A stretch of DNA of 64,000 nt from Natrarchaeobaculum sulfurireducens (GTDB lineage Archaea; Halobacteriota; Halobacteria; Halobacteriales; Natrialbaceae), in assembly GCF_003430825.1 (NCBI RefSeq), contig NZ_CP024047.1, positions 2,604,001 to 2,668,000 on the forward strand. Direction: 5' to 3'. A program made the translations under genes and the position numbers. The notes below the pieces were generated by a model. That model saw only the letters and a list, made by a program, of their open reading frames with translations. It was not told the origin of the DNA and made no database searches. How positions within the stretch are numbered: position 1 is the first letter of the stretch; each line of letters begins with the position of its first letter. Below are positions 9,706 to 17,874 of this stretch, piece after piece.

Positions 9706-10491
9706 ATGGGTATGGTCGACGTCCTCGACAACAAGCGGGCCGCAACGCGATTCCGGATCCTCGTCCAGATCGCCGAGCGCCAGCCAGCCGTCAGCCAGGG
9801 GGAGATCGCCGAGGAAGTCGGCGTCACGAGCCAGGCCGTCAGCGAGTACATTCGCGAACTCGTGGACGACGGTCTCGTCGAGAAAGAAGCACGCTCGCGC
9901 TATCGAGTCACTCGGGAGGGTGTCGACTGGCTCTTTCGTGTCGCCGACGACGTCCGCCGATTCGCAGACCACGTCACGAGCGACGTGCTAGGCGCGATGA
10001 GCGAGGACGCCTACGTTGCGACCGAAGACATCGCCGAAGGCGACACCGTCTCGCTGTCGCTCGAGGACGGCCTGCTCTACGCCGAACCCGGTGGTGAAGG
10101 GCCTGCGACTGGCATCGCGACTACCGATGCGAAAGCCGGCACTGACGTCGGAGTCACCAGCTTCGAGGGGGTCATGGAACTCGAGCCCGGATCTGTCACC
10201 GTCTTGCAGGTCCCGAGCGTACGTGCCGGCGGCAGTCGCGCACTCGCCGACGAGGCGGTCGTCGACCGCTGTGCCGACGCCGACCGCGTCCTCGCGACCG
10301 GCGTCGAAGCCGTCATCGCCTGTCGGCAGGCCAACGTCGAGCCCGCGACGACGTTCGCTGTCGGCGACGTCGCTGCTGATGCTGCAAACCATGGCATCGA
10401 TGTGACCGTCGTCGCGACCACCGACGCCGTCGGCCGCGTTACCGACGTCCTTCGCGACGCTGACGTCTCGTACGAAGTCCTCGAGGAGTGA
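9706..10491 (+). CDS. Winged-helix transcriptional regulator with C-terminal sensor-like domain
   Basis: A 261-residue protein. Residues about 8-75 form a winged HTH (QGEIAEEVGVTSQAVSEYIRELVDDGLVEK). The remaining 180 residues form an acidic alpha/beta domain of a type I recognise only as recurring in haloarchaeal regulators. The ligand and targets are unknown. ATG 9706 and ATG 9712 are both possible. CTTTTTACC at about 9679-9687 fits a TATA box for a leaderless start. The 75-bp repeat at 9582-9656 lies directly upstream and could be part of its control region. Confidence 0.8.
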   Translation: MGMVDVLDNKRAATRFRILVQIAERQPAVSQGEIAEEVGVTSQAVSEYIRELVDDGLVEKEARSRYRVTREGVDWLFRVADDVRRFADHVTSDVLGAMSEDAYVATEDIAEGDTVSLSLEDGLLYAEPGGEGPATGIATTDAKAGTDVGVTSFEGVMELEPGSVTVLQVPSVRAGGSRALADEAVVDRCADADRVLATGVEAVIACRQANVEPATTFAVGDVAADAANHGIDVTVVATTDAVGRVTDVLRDADVSYEVLEE

Positions 10492-10564
10492 GTCGGATCG
10501 TCGAAGAGCCAGTTCGTCTCTGTGTCGGTTCGCCTCGCCGTTAGTCCCTGTCTCAGTGATTGTC

Positions 10565-11929
10565 TCAACTCGAGTGACGTTCTCTGATCTCGGTCGCAAC
10601 TCGCCGGCCAGATCGGACCGCACCTTCCATGAATCCCGACCATTCCGTCGCGGTTTCGGCGCCCGCCCAGTAAAGCCGGTCGACAGGACCACAGAGTGCG
10701 TCACCACAGGTGGTCATCGTCCCTGGCGCCATCGACGCATTGTACCCACCCGCTGACCACGGGGTCGTCGACCAAGCTTTGTCGACGTACTCGATCGGAT
10801 CGCCAGCCCTCGGGCCGAAGTACCGAGCGAGGTCGTCGAGGACGCGGTCGCGACGCTCGGCAACGGGACGATCCGTCCACTCGAGTGCGTCGGCTCCGGC
10901 GACGAACCCGACGAGTGCACCACGGCCGGTTTCGGGGAGTGTTGCGTCAGCGACCTCAGAGAGGATACCGTCGGTCGCCAGCACCGACCCTGAGTACCCA
11001 TCGCTACGCCAAAACGGCTCCTCGTAGACAGCGAAGCACTTGATGACCGATCCCATCGGCATCCGTTGGGTCAGTGCCTCCCGACGCCCCGATAGGGGCG
11101 GATCGTACTCGATCCGCCCGGCGAGTGGCGGCGACATCGCCACGATCGCATCCGAAACCGTGTAGTTCGCCTCCGCGGTGACGAGCGAAACCGTGTCACC
11201 AGTCCGGTCGATCCGTCGGACTGGCTCGCCCAATCGGATCGCATCGCCGAGGTCCTCGGCTAGCCGTCTCGAGAGTTGGTGGATACCACCGACGAGACGG
11301 TACGCCTCCGTTCGACCGTCTCCGTTCGTAACCGCTTCGAGTCCGCCGCTCGCGTCGACGGCGGAGAGAAAAGACAGGAGCGAAATCTGGCTCGGTTCGA
11401 CGGTGAACTCGGCACGGACGAACGCATCGAACGCCTCACATGCAGCGTCCGTCGTGATCGTCTCTCGTTTCCAGGTCTCGAGCGTGGTCCCGTCCCACGC
11501 TCCGGCAGTCGGAGCATCCTGGGGTGACTCAAGCGGGACCGATTTCCGAAGCGTTTCGATGCGCTCGAACGCCTCCCGTAGCGTCGCCTCCGATTCGGCT
11601 GGCAGCGCCCGATACCGCTCGTCGTGTTCGAAGATCTCACCGGCCACCGCAACCTGGTCAGTCCCGTCGTCGTACTGCGACCATAGCTCGAGATCGAACG
11701 CCTCGACCAGATCGAGCACGCGGTCGTGGTTCGTTCCGATCCACTGGGCACCGAGGTCGATCGGCTCGCCGATCGACAGAGTGTGTTCTGCGGTTCGACC
11801 GCCGACGCGGTCTCTGGCCTCGAGAACGACCACGTCGAATCCGTCAGCGGTCAGCGCTCGAGCCGCAGCCAGTCCGGCCAGTCCGGCCCCAACGATACCG
11901 ACGTCGTGAGTGGAGTGTGTCGTGGTCAT
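10565..11929 (-). CDS. FAD-dependent amine oxidase (monoamine oxidase-like)
   Basis: A 454-residue flavoprotein amine oxidase. The N-terminus is DVGIVGAGLAGLAAARAL followed by VVVLEARDRVGGRT; the substrate-domain motif is IDLGAQWIG. The C-terminal FAD contact is LYWAGAETATEWSGFMEGA. The family oxidises primary or secondary amines, and some members act as phytoene-desaturase-like enzymes; the GGYNASMAPG region favours amine oxidases. It converges with the 9706 gene. The substrate is not deducible. Confidence 0.88.
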   Translation of the reverse strand: MTTTHSTHDVGIVGAGLAGLAAARALTADGFDVVVLEARDRVGGRTAEHTLSIGEPIDLGAQWIGTNHDRVLDLVEAFDLELWSQYDDGTDQVAVAGEIFEHDERYRALPAESEATLREAFERIETLRKSVPLESPQDAPTAGAWDGTTLETWKRETITTDAACEAFDAFVRAEFTVEPSQISLLSFLSAVDASGGLEAVTNGDGRTEAYRLVGGIHQLSRRLAEDLGDAIRLGEPVRRIDRTGDTVSLVTAEANYTVSDAIVAMSPPLAGRIEYDPPLSGRREALTQRMPMGSVIKCFAVYEEPFWRSDGYSGSVLATDGILSEVADATLPETGRGALVGFVAGADALEWTDRPVAERRDRVLDDLARYFGPRAGDPIEYVDKAWSTTPWSAGGYNASMAPGTMTTCGDALCGPVDRLYWAGAETATEWSGFMEGAVRSGRRVATEIRERHSS

Positions 11930-12052
11930 GGAAGCACCTCGATCGGAGACGACAGCGTCTCCGGGTAGGGCTCTGGTCGAGCCGAATAAAGAGTCTTTTC
12001 GGTCGCGTCGAAACCGCCGGGCAGCGACTCGACGGAGATCCGACGGCCCGCC

Positions 12053-12820
12053 TCAGCCGATGTACCGCAGGTCGTCGTCCGTCGGCACGTCCATCTGCTG
12101 TTGCTGTTCCATCTCCTGGATCTTGCCGATGACGTCTTCCATCTCGTCGGCGCGCTCGTCGAGCGTCTCGTAGTCGACGTCGAAGCCAAGCAGGTCCTCG
12201 AGGGCCTCGAGCACCGCGCGGGCGCTTTTCGGGTCGACAAGGTAGCCGCTGGTCTCGCCCATCAGGCAGGCCGCCTCGAAGCCGCGGCGTTCGCCAAGTC
12301 CCAGGAGGAGCCCGGAGACGCCCACGATACCGCCGGCGGGTTCGTTCTCGCGAAACTCGACGCCAGCCTCCTCGAGCGACTCGAGTAGTGACTCGTCGCT
12401 GACAGCGCCGACGACGGCGTACTCGTCGATGAGTTCGCCTGTCGGAACGCCACCTAAGGCGTAGACCTCGCTCGCGCCGAACTCCTCGGCGACGTCGAGA
12501 AACGCGCTCGTCAACACGTAGTGGCCCGCGTTCGTCTGTGCCTGGTGATCTCCCGTCAACAAGAGTAGATCTCGGCCCTCGGGGAACGAGACGGCGTGGA
12601 TCTCCGTACACGTCAGGTCCGCGACGCCGTCTTCGACGGTCACCTGTGGTGGGAACTCCTGAGAGTATATTCGTCGGACGAGTGTACAGTCACCCGCACA
12701 CTCCTCGAGTACGTGGTCGACGGCGAGTTTTCCAACGTGTCCAACGCCGGGTAGGCCCTCGACGAGTACGGGATCGTCGAGGTCGACCTCGGCGACCGTC
12801 TCGATGTCGAGTTCGTCCAT
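12053..12820 (-). CDS. PAC2-family proteasome assembly chaperone homologue
   Basis: A 255-residue protein of the PAC2 family (PbaB-like). Typical motifs are VLVEGLPGVGHVGKLAV, LLLLTGDHQAQT, YALGGVPTG and GVSGLLLGLGERRG. The end holds a Q-rich run (EMEQQQQMD) before a DDDLRYIG tail, loosely like C-terminal HbYX-type ends that contact proteasomes. It follows nop10 by 6 bp and ends the eL42-eS27-aIF2alpha-Nop10 operon, a common archaeal arrangement. Confidence 0.9.
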   Translation of the reverse strand: MDELDIETVAEVDLDDPVLVEGLPGVGHVGKLAVDHVLEECAGDCTLVRRIYSQEFPPQVTVEDGVADLTCTEIHAVSFPEGRDLLLLTGDHQAQTNAGHYVLTSAFLDVAEEFGASEVYALGGVPTGELIDEYAVVGAVSDESLLESLEEAGVEFRENEPAGGIVGVSGLLLGLGERRGFEAACLMGETSGYLVDPKSARAVLEALEDLLGFDVDYETLDERADEMEDVIGKIQEMEQQQQMDVPTDDDLRYIG

Positions 12821-12826
12821 ACCGTA

Positions 12827-13006
12827 TCAGCGACCGGGACGGTTAAGAGCGCGTCGGTACTCGCCGTATGGATCGCCTGGGTTGAACGGTGCCGGCGCGG
12901 TGTTCTCAGTCGCAGCGCCGCAGTCGGGACAGCGATCGCCGAGTGAGTAGACCGGGCGGTCGTGTCGCTCACGCCATGCCGAACAGACCCGAATGTCAGA
13001 TTTCAT
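12827..13006 (-). CDS. nop10: H/ACA RNP protein Nop10
   Basis: A 59-residue protein found by direct translation. It begins MKSDIRVCSAWRERHDRPVY, with the metal-site pair CPDCG, then PAPFNPGDPYGEYRR. This matches archaeal Nop10 in length and signature, although only three cysteines are visible. Nop10 is a core subunit of the H/ACA guide-RNA pseudouridylation complex. It lies 36 bp after tif2a and 6 bp before the PAC2 gene on the same strand, the expected operon order. Confidence 0.93.
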   Translation of the reverse strand: MKSDIRVCSAWRERHDRPVYSLGDRCPDCGAATENTAPAPFNPGDPYGEYRRALNRPGR

Positions 13007-13042
13007 ACTCGAAAGCGTGTCGATAGACTCGAGACAGCCTCG

Positions 13043-13840
13043 TTACTCGTCGTCGGTTCGGCGTTCACGGTGGTACTCACCGACGCCATCGTGGTCTTCG
13101 ATCGCCGCGACCGCACGCTCGGCGCTTTCTTCGAGCTGTGCCTCGGCGGTCTTGTAGTTGGGTGCCTGAACCTCGATTCGATACTCGGGCGCACCGACGT
13201 AGCTGACCTCGAGGTCGACTTCGTCCGGTACCTCGCCGTTCCCTTCGGCGGCTTTGAGCGCCTCGCGGATGCCGTCGACGCCGGTCGGCGACGGGTTCTC
13301 GAGATCGACGTAGCCGGTGACGTTGACGTACGGCACCGAAACGTTCTCGCGGGCGGTTTCGACGATCGCCTCGAGTTCGTCGGTCGAGATATCGGTGCTC
13401 TCGAGGGCCTCTTCGCCGTGGATCGCGGCCTGCTTGAAGCCTTCGTAGAGGCTTCCGTGGGCCCCAATCAACTCGTTCGCGACAGCGGTATAGGATTCGT
13501 CGTCTAGGCCCTCGAACGCCAGATCCATCCAGTTGTCGGCCTTTTGCTCGTTTTTCCACTGCTGGATCTTCTCCGAGCGCTGGTGGTCGTTGACGTCTTT
13601 GAGCGAGAGGTCGATCTGTTCGTGTCCCTCGTCGACGTCTAAGACCTTGCAGACGACGATCTGGCCCTCACGGACGTGATCGCGGACGTTTTTGATCCAG
13701 CCGCTTGCGACTTCGGAGATGTGGATCAGCCCGCGTTTGTCCTCGTACTCCTCGAGATCGACGAAGACGCCGAAGTCTTCGATCTCGTCGATCTTGCCGA
13801 CGACGAGTTCGCCGGGGTCAGGCCAGCCGCTGTACTTCAT
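13043..13840 (-). CDS. tif2a: Translation initiation factor aIF2 subunit alpha
   Basis: A 265-residue protein. An N-terminal S1/OB domain ([33 protein letters not shown]) is followed by a helical domain and a C-terminal alpha/beta domain. It is part of the aIF2 trimer that delivers initiator tRNA to the ribosome. Its ATG overlaps the stop of eS27 by 4 bp (ATGA), so translation is probably coupled. Confidence 0.97.
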   Translation of the reverse strand: MKYSGWPDPGELVVGKIDEIEDFGVFVDLEEYEDKRGLIHISEVASGWIKNVRDHVREGQIVVCKVLDVDEGHEQIDLSLKDVNDHQRSEKIQQWKNEQKADNWMDLAFEGLDDESYTAVANELIGAHGSLYEGFKQAAIHGEEALESTDISTDELEAIVETARENVSVPYVNVTGYVDLENPSPTGVDGIREALKAAEGNGEVPDEVDLEVSYVGAPEYRIEVQAPNYKTAEAQLEESAERAVAAIEDHDGVGEYHRERRTDDE

Positions 13841-14010
13841 CGTGACTCGACGGTTTCGACGATCTCGTGTTCGATCTCGGCTTTGCCTCCCGTCGGGCGG
13901 GCAAGCGTCGTCCCACAGACGGCACAGGCGACCTCCGTCGAGGCTTTGCCGAAGACGGTCTGTTCGTTCTCGCAGTCACCGCAACGGACGCTGTAGAAAT
14001 TTCCTGCCAT
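13837..14010 (-). CDS. rps27e: Ribosomal protein eS27
   Basis: A 57-residue zinc-ribbon small-subunit protein. CGDC and CAVCG provide the four cysteines, and the start [10 protein letters not shown] is typical. The ATG at 14010 is used; a longer frame to 14076 runs into the preceding eL42 gene. It lies 5 bp after eL42 and overlaps tif2a by 4 bp. Confidence 0.96.
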   Translation of the reverse strand: MAGNFYSVRCGDCENEQTVFGKASTEVACAVCGTTLARPTGGKAEIEHEIVETVESR

Positions 14011-14015
14011 CGTAA

Positions 14016-14300
14016 TCACTCCTGGAACTCGAGTCGGCCGGCGCGCCATCCCTTGCGGAGGTGGGCTTTGCCACACTCGCTGCAGCGGTATTTCAGGTCG
14101 GTCTTCTTGGTCGGCTTTTCGCCACTGGGGACCTTCGAGAACTTCCCGGAGTTACCGATGCTCGAGGTCTGGCGTTTTCGCTGTCGGTCGGCGACCTTCT
14201 TCATGCCAGTCGAGGCGCCGGTTCGGGTCTTCTCGACTTCGTGTTCGTAGTGTGCGTGGCAGTGCGGGCAGTACGTATTGAATCGGCGTGGCATCTGCAT
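14016..14300 (-). CDS. rpl44e: Ribosomal protein eL42 (L44e)
   Basis: A 94-residue large-subunit zinc-ribbon protein. It opens [14 protein letters not shown] and ends [22 protein letters not shown], with the conserved [18 protein letters not shown] block. It is the first gene of the translation operon that runs down to the PAC2 gene. A TTTTAAAC element lies about 36 nt upstream. Confidence 0.97.
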   Translation of the reverse strand: MQMPRRFNTYCPHCHAHYEHEVEKTRTGASTGMKKVADRQRKRQTSSIGNSGKFSKVPSGEKPTKKTDLKYRCSECGKAHLRKGWRAGRLEFQE

Positions 14301-14334
14301 GGTTATCTCACTTGCCGAGGGCTAAGGTAGCCCC

Positions 14335-14343
14335 GTTTAAAAC
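14335..14343 (-). promoter_or_regulatory. TATA-like promoter of the eL42-eS27-aIF2alpha-Nop10-PAC2 operon
   Basis: Minus-strand GTTTTAAAC lies about 36-40 nt upstream of the eL42 start, giving a short leader. It is the only AT-rich element between eL42 and the divergent gene at 14538 that fits the operon promoter. Confidence 0.5.
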
Positions 14344-14537
14344 CCGTTTGGTTCGCGGTCGATCCTGATCTCTCGCGAGCGAGCGATTGAATTATATGAG
14401 CGTCTCCAACCTCATTTGGGGCCGCCGTCGATCACGCGATCCCTCGAGGTGCCCGTTGGTCAACTCTTTCCGAGAGCGATCAATCACAACGCCCAGCCAT
14501 CGAAGCGTTTAATCCGCCATCACGTGAACTCGAGGCC

Positions 14538-14804
14538 ATGAAGCGGCTCATCATCCACGGCGACCCAGGGATCCGGAAAGGGGCCATCATCGAGCACGCG
14601 GGGGAGCAACTGGTCTGTTTCGGGATCAGCCGCAACGGCGAGTGGCACGGACCCGAGGAGGTCCAGCTCTGGTGTACCGTCGGCGAGGAGTCTGAGTTCG
14701 AAGACTTCGAACGCCGAAACTTCATCCCACACTTCCTCGACGTCGAACGCGTCGACGCTGACGAGGTCGACGTCGTCCGACCGAAAGGCGAACTCACGGT
14801 CTAA
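14538..14804 (+). CDS. Small conserved haloarchaeal protein (HAH_0734-like)
   Basis: An 88-residue protein beginning MKRLIIHGDPGIRKGA, with ISRNGEWHGPEEVQLWC and RRNFIPHFLDVERV. I recognise it as a widespread small haloarchaeal family of unknown function. There is no signal or membrane segment. A GTTTAATCC TATA-like element at about 14506-14514 is 25-30 nt upstream, consistent with a leaderless start. Confidence 0.75.
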   Translation: MKRLIIHGDPGIRKGAIIEHAGEQLVCFGISRNGEWHGPEEVQLWCTVGEESEFEDFERRNFIPHFLDVERVDADEVDVVRPKGELTV

Positions 14805-14931
14805 CGCCGCAGTCGCGGTCGGTCGCCGTTTTGCTGCCGTCGGCTCGAGGTGGAACTCGTCGCATCGTCGTTTTCGAGCACAGCTTACGGACGGCAAGCC
14901 GCGTCAGTTTTCGGCCACTCACAGAAGTGCA

Positions 14932-14970
14932 AAGAGGAAGCCCACGGGTTTAGCCGTGGGTGGATGATGG
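14932..14970 (+). mobile_element. Solo IS200/IS605 (IS1341-type) end hairpin, no transposase
   Basis: The hairpin CCCACGG-GTTTA(A)-CCGTGGG at 14941-14960, flanked by GAGGAAG and TGGATGATG, looks like the right-end hairpin of haloarchaeal tnpB elements, where the TnpB guide RNA ends. No tnpA or tnpB frame is present between 14804 and 15066, so only the end remains. Confidence 0.6.
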
Positions 14971-15065
14971 GACAGCGCACCTACCTTGATAGAAACAGAC
15001 ACAAAGCTGGTCAGGGGCGGAGCCACGACACGCTGGGTTCGGACCGTTCTCGGCGGACTGAGACG

Positions 15066-15902
15066 TCAGGGAACCGGTTCAGACACGCTCGAGGCGACCG
15101 CGCCGTCCAGATCGGTGACCGACCGGTAGAATAGCACCGAGAAGACCAGAAAGACGGCTCCGAAGGCGGCTGCGACGACCGTCGAGCTGCCGAGCACGAC
15201 GAGGGTGGGACCGAGTTCCAGGGTGGCTGGAGGCTCACCCGGCGCTGGCGGCTCTGAAAGCCAGTGGAACACGCCCGCATAAACCCCACCCAGCAGGACT
15301 CCACCGAGAGCGGTCACGAGCACGTAGCCGACGACCGAACGGAGGTTGTCCCTGACGACCTCGAGGCTGCGTCCCAGACTATCGATCGCTCGAGCGCCCT
15401 CGAGAACGATCGCGTGACCGTAGAACTGGAATGCGACGAAGATCGCCAGATATAGCGCGGCCATTACGAGTGCAATCACGGCCACGAACGCGAGCGCAAC
15501 CAGCCCCCCGTCGGCGGCGATCATTCCGAGGACGCCGATTACCGCCGTGAAGAACACCACCAGTCCGAGTGCAAGCACGATCGCGAGCACGAGGAGGTAG
15601 GCACCGAGCATCGAGAGGTAACACGACGTCCCATGAGAGACGAACCGACTGACGGTGGGCCGGTCGTCCGTCGCGGCATCGTTCGCGATCCCGAGCAGTC
15701 CGCCCCAGAAGAACGGATACACGAAGATTGAGATGCCAGTGACACCCCACGTGGCGGCGAGCACGACGACCGGGTCCTGAACGACATACTGCGGGAGTTG
15801 TCCCAGAAGCGCAACGAGGCCGTACGCGAGGGCGAGGCCGAATACGATCGGATTCGCACGGAGGACAGCGGGGGTTCGTTTGAGAGAGCGGATGACAGCC
15901 AT
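15066..15902 (-). CDS. Polytopic membrane protein, unknown function
   Basis: A 278-residue protein with about 6-7 hydrophobic segments (for example LVLAIVLALGLVVFFTAVIG). The N-terminal segment reads SLKRTPAVLRANPIVFG, and the FQFYGHAIVLEG loop sits between membrane helices. The layout resembles a haloarchaeal family of integral membrane proteins without assigned function; I do not recognise a transport motif. A TATA-like ATTTATGG (minus strand) at about 15923-15935 suits the ATG at 15902. Confidence 0.75.
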   Translation of the reverse strand: MAVIRSLKRTPAVLRANPIVFGLALAYGLVALLGQLPQYVVQDPVVVLAATWGVTGISIFVYPFFWGGLLGIANDAATDDRPTVSRFVSHGTSCYLSMLGAYLLVLAIVLALGLVVFFTAVIGVLGMIAADGGLVALAFVAVIALVMAALYLAIFVAFQFYGHAIVLEGARAIDSLGRSLEVVRDNLRSVVGYVLVTALGGVLLGGVYAGVFHWLSEPPAPGEPPATLELGPTLVVLGSSTVVAAAFGAVFLVFSVLFYRSVTDLDGAVASSVSEPVP

Positions 15903-15997
15903 ACCGAGTTCTTGTCAGCGATCCATAAATACGTTAGCGAGAGCGACGTGGCGACGTCCAGCACGCTTTTTGCACGGCGGGCCCACGCTCGGGACGA

Positions 15998-16181
15998 ATG
16001 AGTCGGACGGACGACCTCGTCATCCCGGCGTTTCGCCCCCACCCTCGACGTGCTGCGCTCGTTCGTCCTCGGTCTCCCAGACCGGGTGGCACCGGAGATG
16101 ATCCTGATCGAACTCGACGACCCCAGATCAGCAACGCTCGAGGGCGAACCGGACCGTCGATTCGGCTCGGGTCATGAGTGA
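15998..16181 (+). pseudogene. Glycosyltransferase family 2 remnant (frameshifted, truncated)
   Basis: ATG 15998 opens SRTDDLVIPAFRP, the usual start of haloarchaeal GT2 enzymes linked to GtrA. After a run of five C at 16036-16040 the homologous continuation lies in another frame: TLDVLRSFVLGLPDR, then ILIELDDPRSAT. It stops at 16181 after about 60 codons; a whole enzyme would be several hundred. So it has one frameshift plus loss of the remainder. The end overlaps the GtrA start by 8 bp. Confidence 0.7.
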
Positions 16182-16620
16182 CTCGCTTCTCGAGGCCGTT
16201 CAGATGCGCCTACGCGCGCTGGTCGACCCGACCCGGTTCGGACAGTTCGCTGGCGTCGGCTTCGCTGGGGCCGCCGTAGACAACGTTGTGCTCTTCTTGC
16301 TGGTCGAGCTCACCGTTCTGGGGCCGGTCGTCGCGAAGGTCATCGCCTGGGAACTGGCGATCGTGGTCATCTTCGTGATCAACGAACGCTGGACGTTCGC
16401 AAACTACGGACAGGTCGGGCCGCGGGCGCTCGGTCGACGATTCCTGCGATCGAACGGCGTCAGGTTCGGTGGCTTTCTCGTGACGCTTTCAGTGCTTGCA
16501 ATACTCGTCTACGGCTTCGACGTCTGGTATATGACCGCGAACGTGATCGGCATCGGCGTCGGATTCTTCGTCAACTACACCTGTGAGAGCCTCTACACGT
16601 GGAAGGTCCACCGGGGGTAA
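16174..16620 (+). CDS. GtrA-family membrane protein
   Basis: A 148-residue protein with four transmembrane helices. GtrA motifs are FGQFAGVGFAGAAVDN at the first helix, NERWTFAN after the second and a final helix before NYTCESLYTWKVHR. GtrA-type proteins are thought to move lipid-linked sugars across the membrane, with a glycosyltransferase partner. Here that partner is the wrecked remnant just upstream, so this copy may have lost its original role. Confidence 0.88.
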   Translation: MSDSLLEAVQMRLRALVDPTRFGQFAGVGFAGAAVDNVVLFLLVELTVLGPVVAKVIAWELAIVVIFVINERWTFANYGQVGPRALGRRFLRSNGVRFGGFLVTLSVLAILVYGFDVWYMTANVIGIGVGFFVNYTCESLYTWKVHRG

Positions 16621-16686
16621 CGGGAGAAACCCGCATACGGCATCCGAATCACAACCCTTAATTAGTCCACTCGGTTAGAGAGAGGT

Positions 16687-16761
16687 AGCGGGATGGGATA
16701 GCCAGGAGATTCCGGCGGGCTCATAACCCGCAGATCGGTAGTTCAAATCTACCTCCCGCTA
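16687..16761 (+). tRNA. Initiator tRNA-Met (anticodon CAT)
   Basis: A 75-nt cloverleaf. Acceptor AGCGGGA pairs with TCCCGCT, with an A discriminator. The anticodon loop CTCATAA is closed by GGG/CCC pairs, and the T arm is GGTAGTTCAAATCTACC. The A1:U72 first pair and the three G:C pairs in the anticodon stem are hallmarks of archaeal initiator tRNA. CCA is not encoded and there is no intron. Confidence 0.95.
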
Positions 16762-16778
16762 CTTTTCGACGCGAACAA
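16738..16778 (+). repeat. Putative att repeat, copy 1 (tRNA 3' end)
   Basis: The last 24 bases of the initiator tRNA plus 17 bases downstream. They recur at 16886-16926 with one difference. A tRNA 3' end duplicated as a direct repeat is the classic mark left by tyrosine-recombinase integration. Confidence 0.8.
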
Positions 16779-16885
16779 CAGCGAGGAACGCAGTGACGAG
16801 TGTCGTGAGCGCCAAAAATAGGTTAGTGGTAGTTTGAACTAGAAAAGTCGCAACCTGTGAGCTATGCGAGCAGGTCCGTCTTTGC
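16779..16885. other. 107-bp remnant between the two att-like repeats
   Basis: Non-coding. It contains a GAGGAACGCAGTGACGAG stretch of the kind common in haloarchaeal intergenic repeats, then an AT-richer part. It probably represents what is left of a deleted integrated element. Confidence 0.45.
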
Positions 16886-16926
16886 GTAGTTCAAATCTAC
16901 CTCCCGCTACGTTTCGACGCGAACAA
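16886..16926 (+). repeat. Putative att repeat, copy 2
   Basis: GTAGTTCAAATCTACCTCCC and the following 21 bases repeat 16738-16778 with a single T-to-G change. It has no cloverleaf 5' half, so it is not a second tRNA. Confidence 0.8.
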
Positions 16927-16963
16927 TACCGAAGAGCACAGCCACATCGGTTCGAGCGGCTGA

Positions 16964-17230
16964 TTGCGTCCACAGCATCACGTTGTAAAGGGGAGTGGCA
17001 GTATCCGGTGGGTGAGAGCCAATCGGTTGCAACACGCCGTCCACGAGCGAGCGGGCGAGCCAGCAGAAGAGATTGTTGCGGCAGCAGCGGCGTTCGATAG
17101 CGACCTCGTTGTCCTCGGCGTCCGGAAACGCTCCCCGGTCGGAAAAGTGCTGTTCGGCAGCGTCACGCAGGCAGTAATCTTCGACACCGATCGGCCGGTC
17201 ACGGCCGTCGCACCGGCCGACAACGTCTGA
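16964..17230 (+). pseudogene. Truncated universal stress protein (C-terminal half only)
   Basis: An open frame whose last 55-60 codons (from about 17048) are clearly Usp: EPAEEIVAAAAAF, DLVVLGVRKRSPVGKVLFGS, and PVTAVAPADN at the end. The N-terminal half of a normal 140-150 residue Usp is missing and replaced by unrelated sequence that begins just after att-like repeat copy 2. It is probably a casualty of the integration or deletion at the tRNA. Confidence 0.7.
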
Positions 17231-17322
17231 TCGAGGGTGCTGTCCGTCGGAGTAGCGCCGTCGGGTCTTTCAGGTCACTCATTGCTCTCCCCTCCTCCAC
17301 CGACCATCACGTACTGCCATCC

Positions 17323-17368
17323 TACACCAGTCGTGGCTCACCATCTTCTTACACCAGTCGTGGCTCAC
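17323..17368. repeat. 19-bp direct repeat covering the end of the 17349 gene
   Basis: TACACCAGTCGTGGCTCAC occurs at 17323-17341 and 17350-17368, 27 bp apart. The second copy includes the last codons and stop of the minus-strand gene. A short duplication; no function is apparent. Confidence 0.7.
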
Positions 17369-17861
17369 AGATTTCGACAGTACACCGACCGATCAGGCCG
17401 CGAGCCTCGGCGTCGTCCCGAGCAATCTTCGCCTCAAGTACGTACCGACCGGGGCCGACGGGCTGCCACTCCCGCTCGTCGACGCGGAGCCGCTGGGACC
17501 ACCGTCGGCGGAATCGCTTGCGTTCCCCGCGGGCGAACGCGATGGTCGACGGCCGATCGGGAATTCCCCGAGGGTGACACGAGGCGGCCGGATGGCCGTC
17601 GACGGCCCAGTACCAGCGTTCCGGCGAGTCGGTCCGAAGCCGGATCGGGACGGGCAGTCGATTCTCGAGCGTGACGTCGATCGAAACGGGCTCGCCGAGA
17701 CGGTATTCATCGCGGTCGGTCGAGATAGTGACGTCGATCGCCCGGCACCGAATAGCCTGTGGGAGAACGGCGTCACTCAGCGCGCTCCAGTCGATCGTTC
17801 GGCCGCTCGAGGCAGGGCTCCGTCGTGAGTGCTCGAGAGGGGACGACTCGTCACGGCGCAT
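17349..17861 (-). CDS. BsuPI-like Ig-fold protein at the end of the peptide ABC operon
   Basis: A 170-residue protein. Residues about 45-165 resemble the BsuPI (intracellular proteinase inhibitor) beta-sandwich: ISTDRDEYRLGEPVSIDVTL, ENRLPVPIRLRTDSPERWYW, and the G-x-Y turn VGPGRYVLEAKI. No signal peptide is seen. It starts 13 bp after the stop of the second transporter ATPase, so it is probably the last gene of that operon. A role in peptide handling or protease control is inference only. ATG 17861 is chosen; upstream codons overlap the ATPase. Confidence 0.65.
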   Translation of the reverse strand: MRRDESSPLEHSRRSPASSGRTIDWSALSDAVLPQAIRCRAIDVTISTDRDEYRLGEPVSIDVTLENRLPVPIRLRTDSPERWYWAVDGHPAASCHPRGIPDRPSTIAFARGERKRFRRRWSQRLRVDEREWQPVGPGRYVLEAKIARDDAEARGLIGRCTVEICEPRLV

Positions 17862-17874
17862 CGGGTCGACGCTC

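Noticed and set aside
16886-16926. Second tRNA gene
   Set aside because: Only the T arm and 3' acceptor strand are present; there is no 5' acceptor, D arm or anticodon arm.
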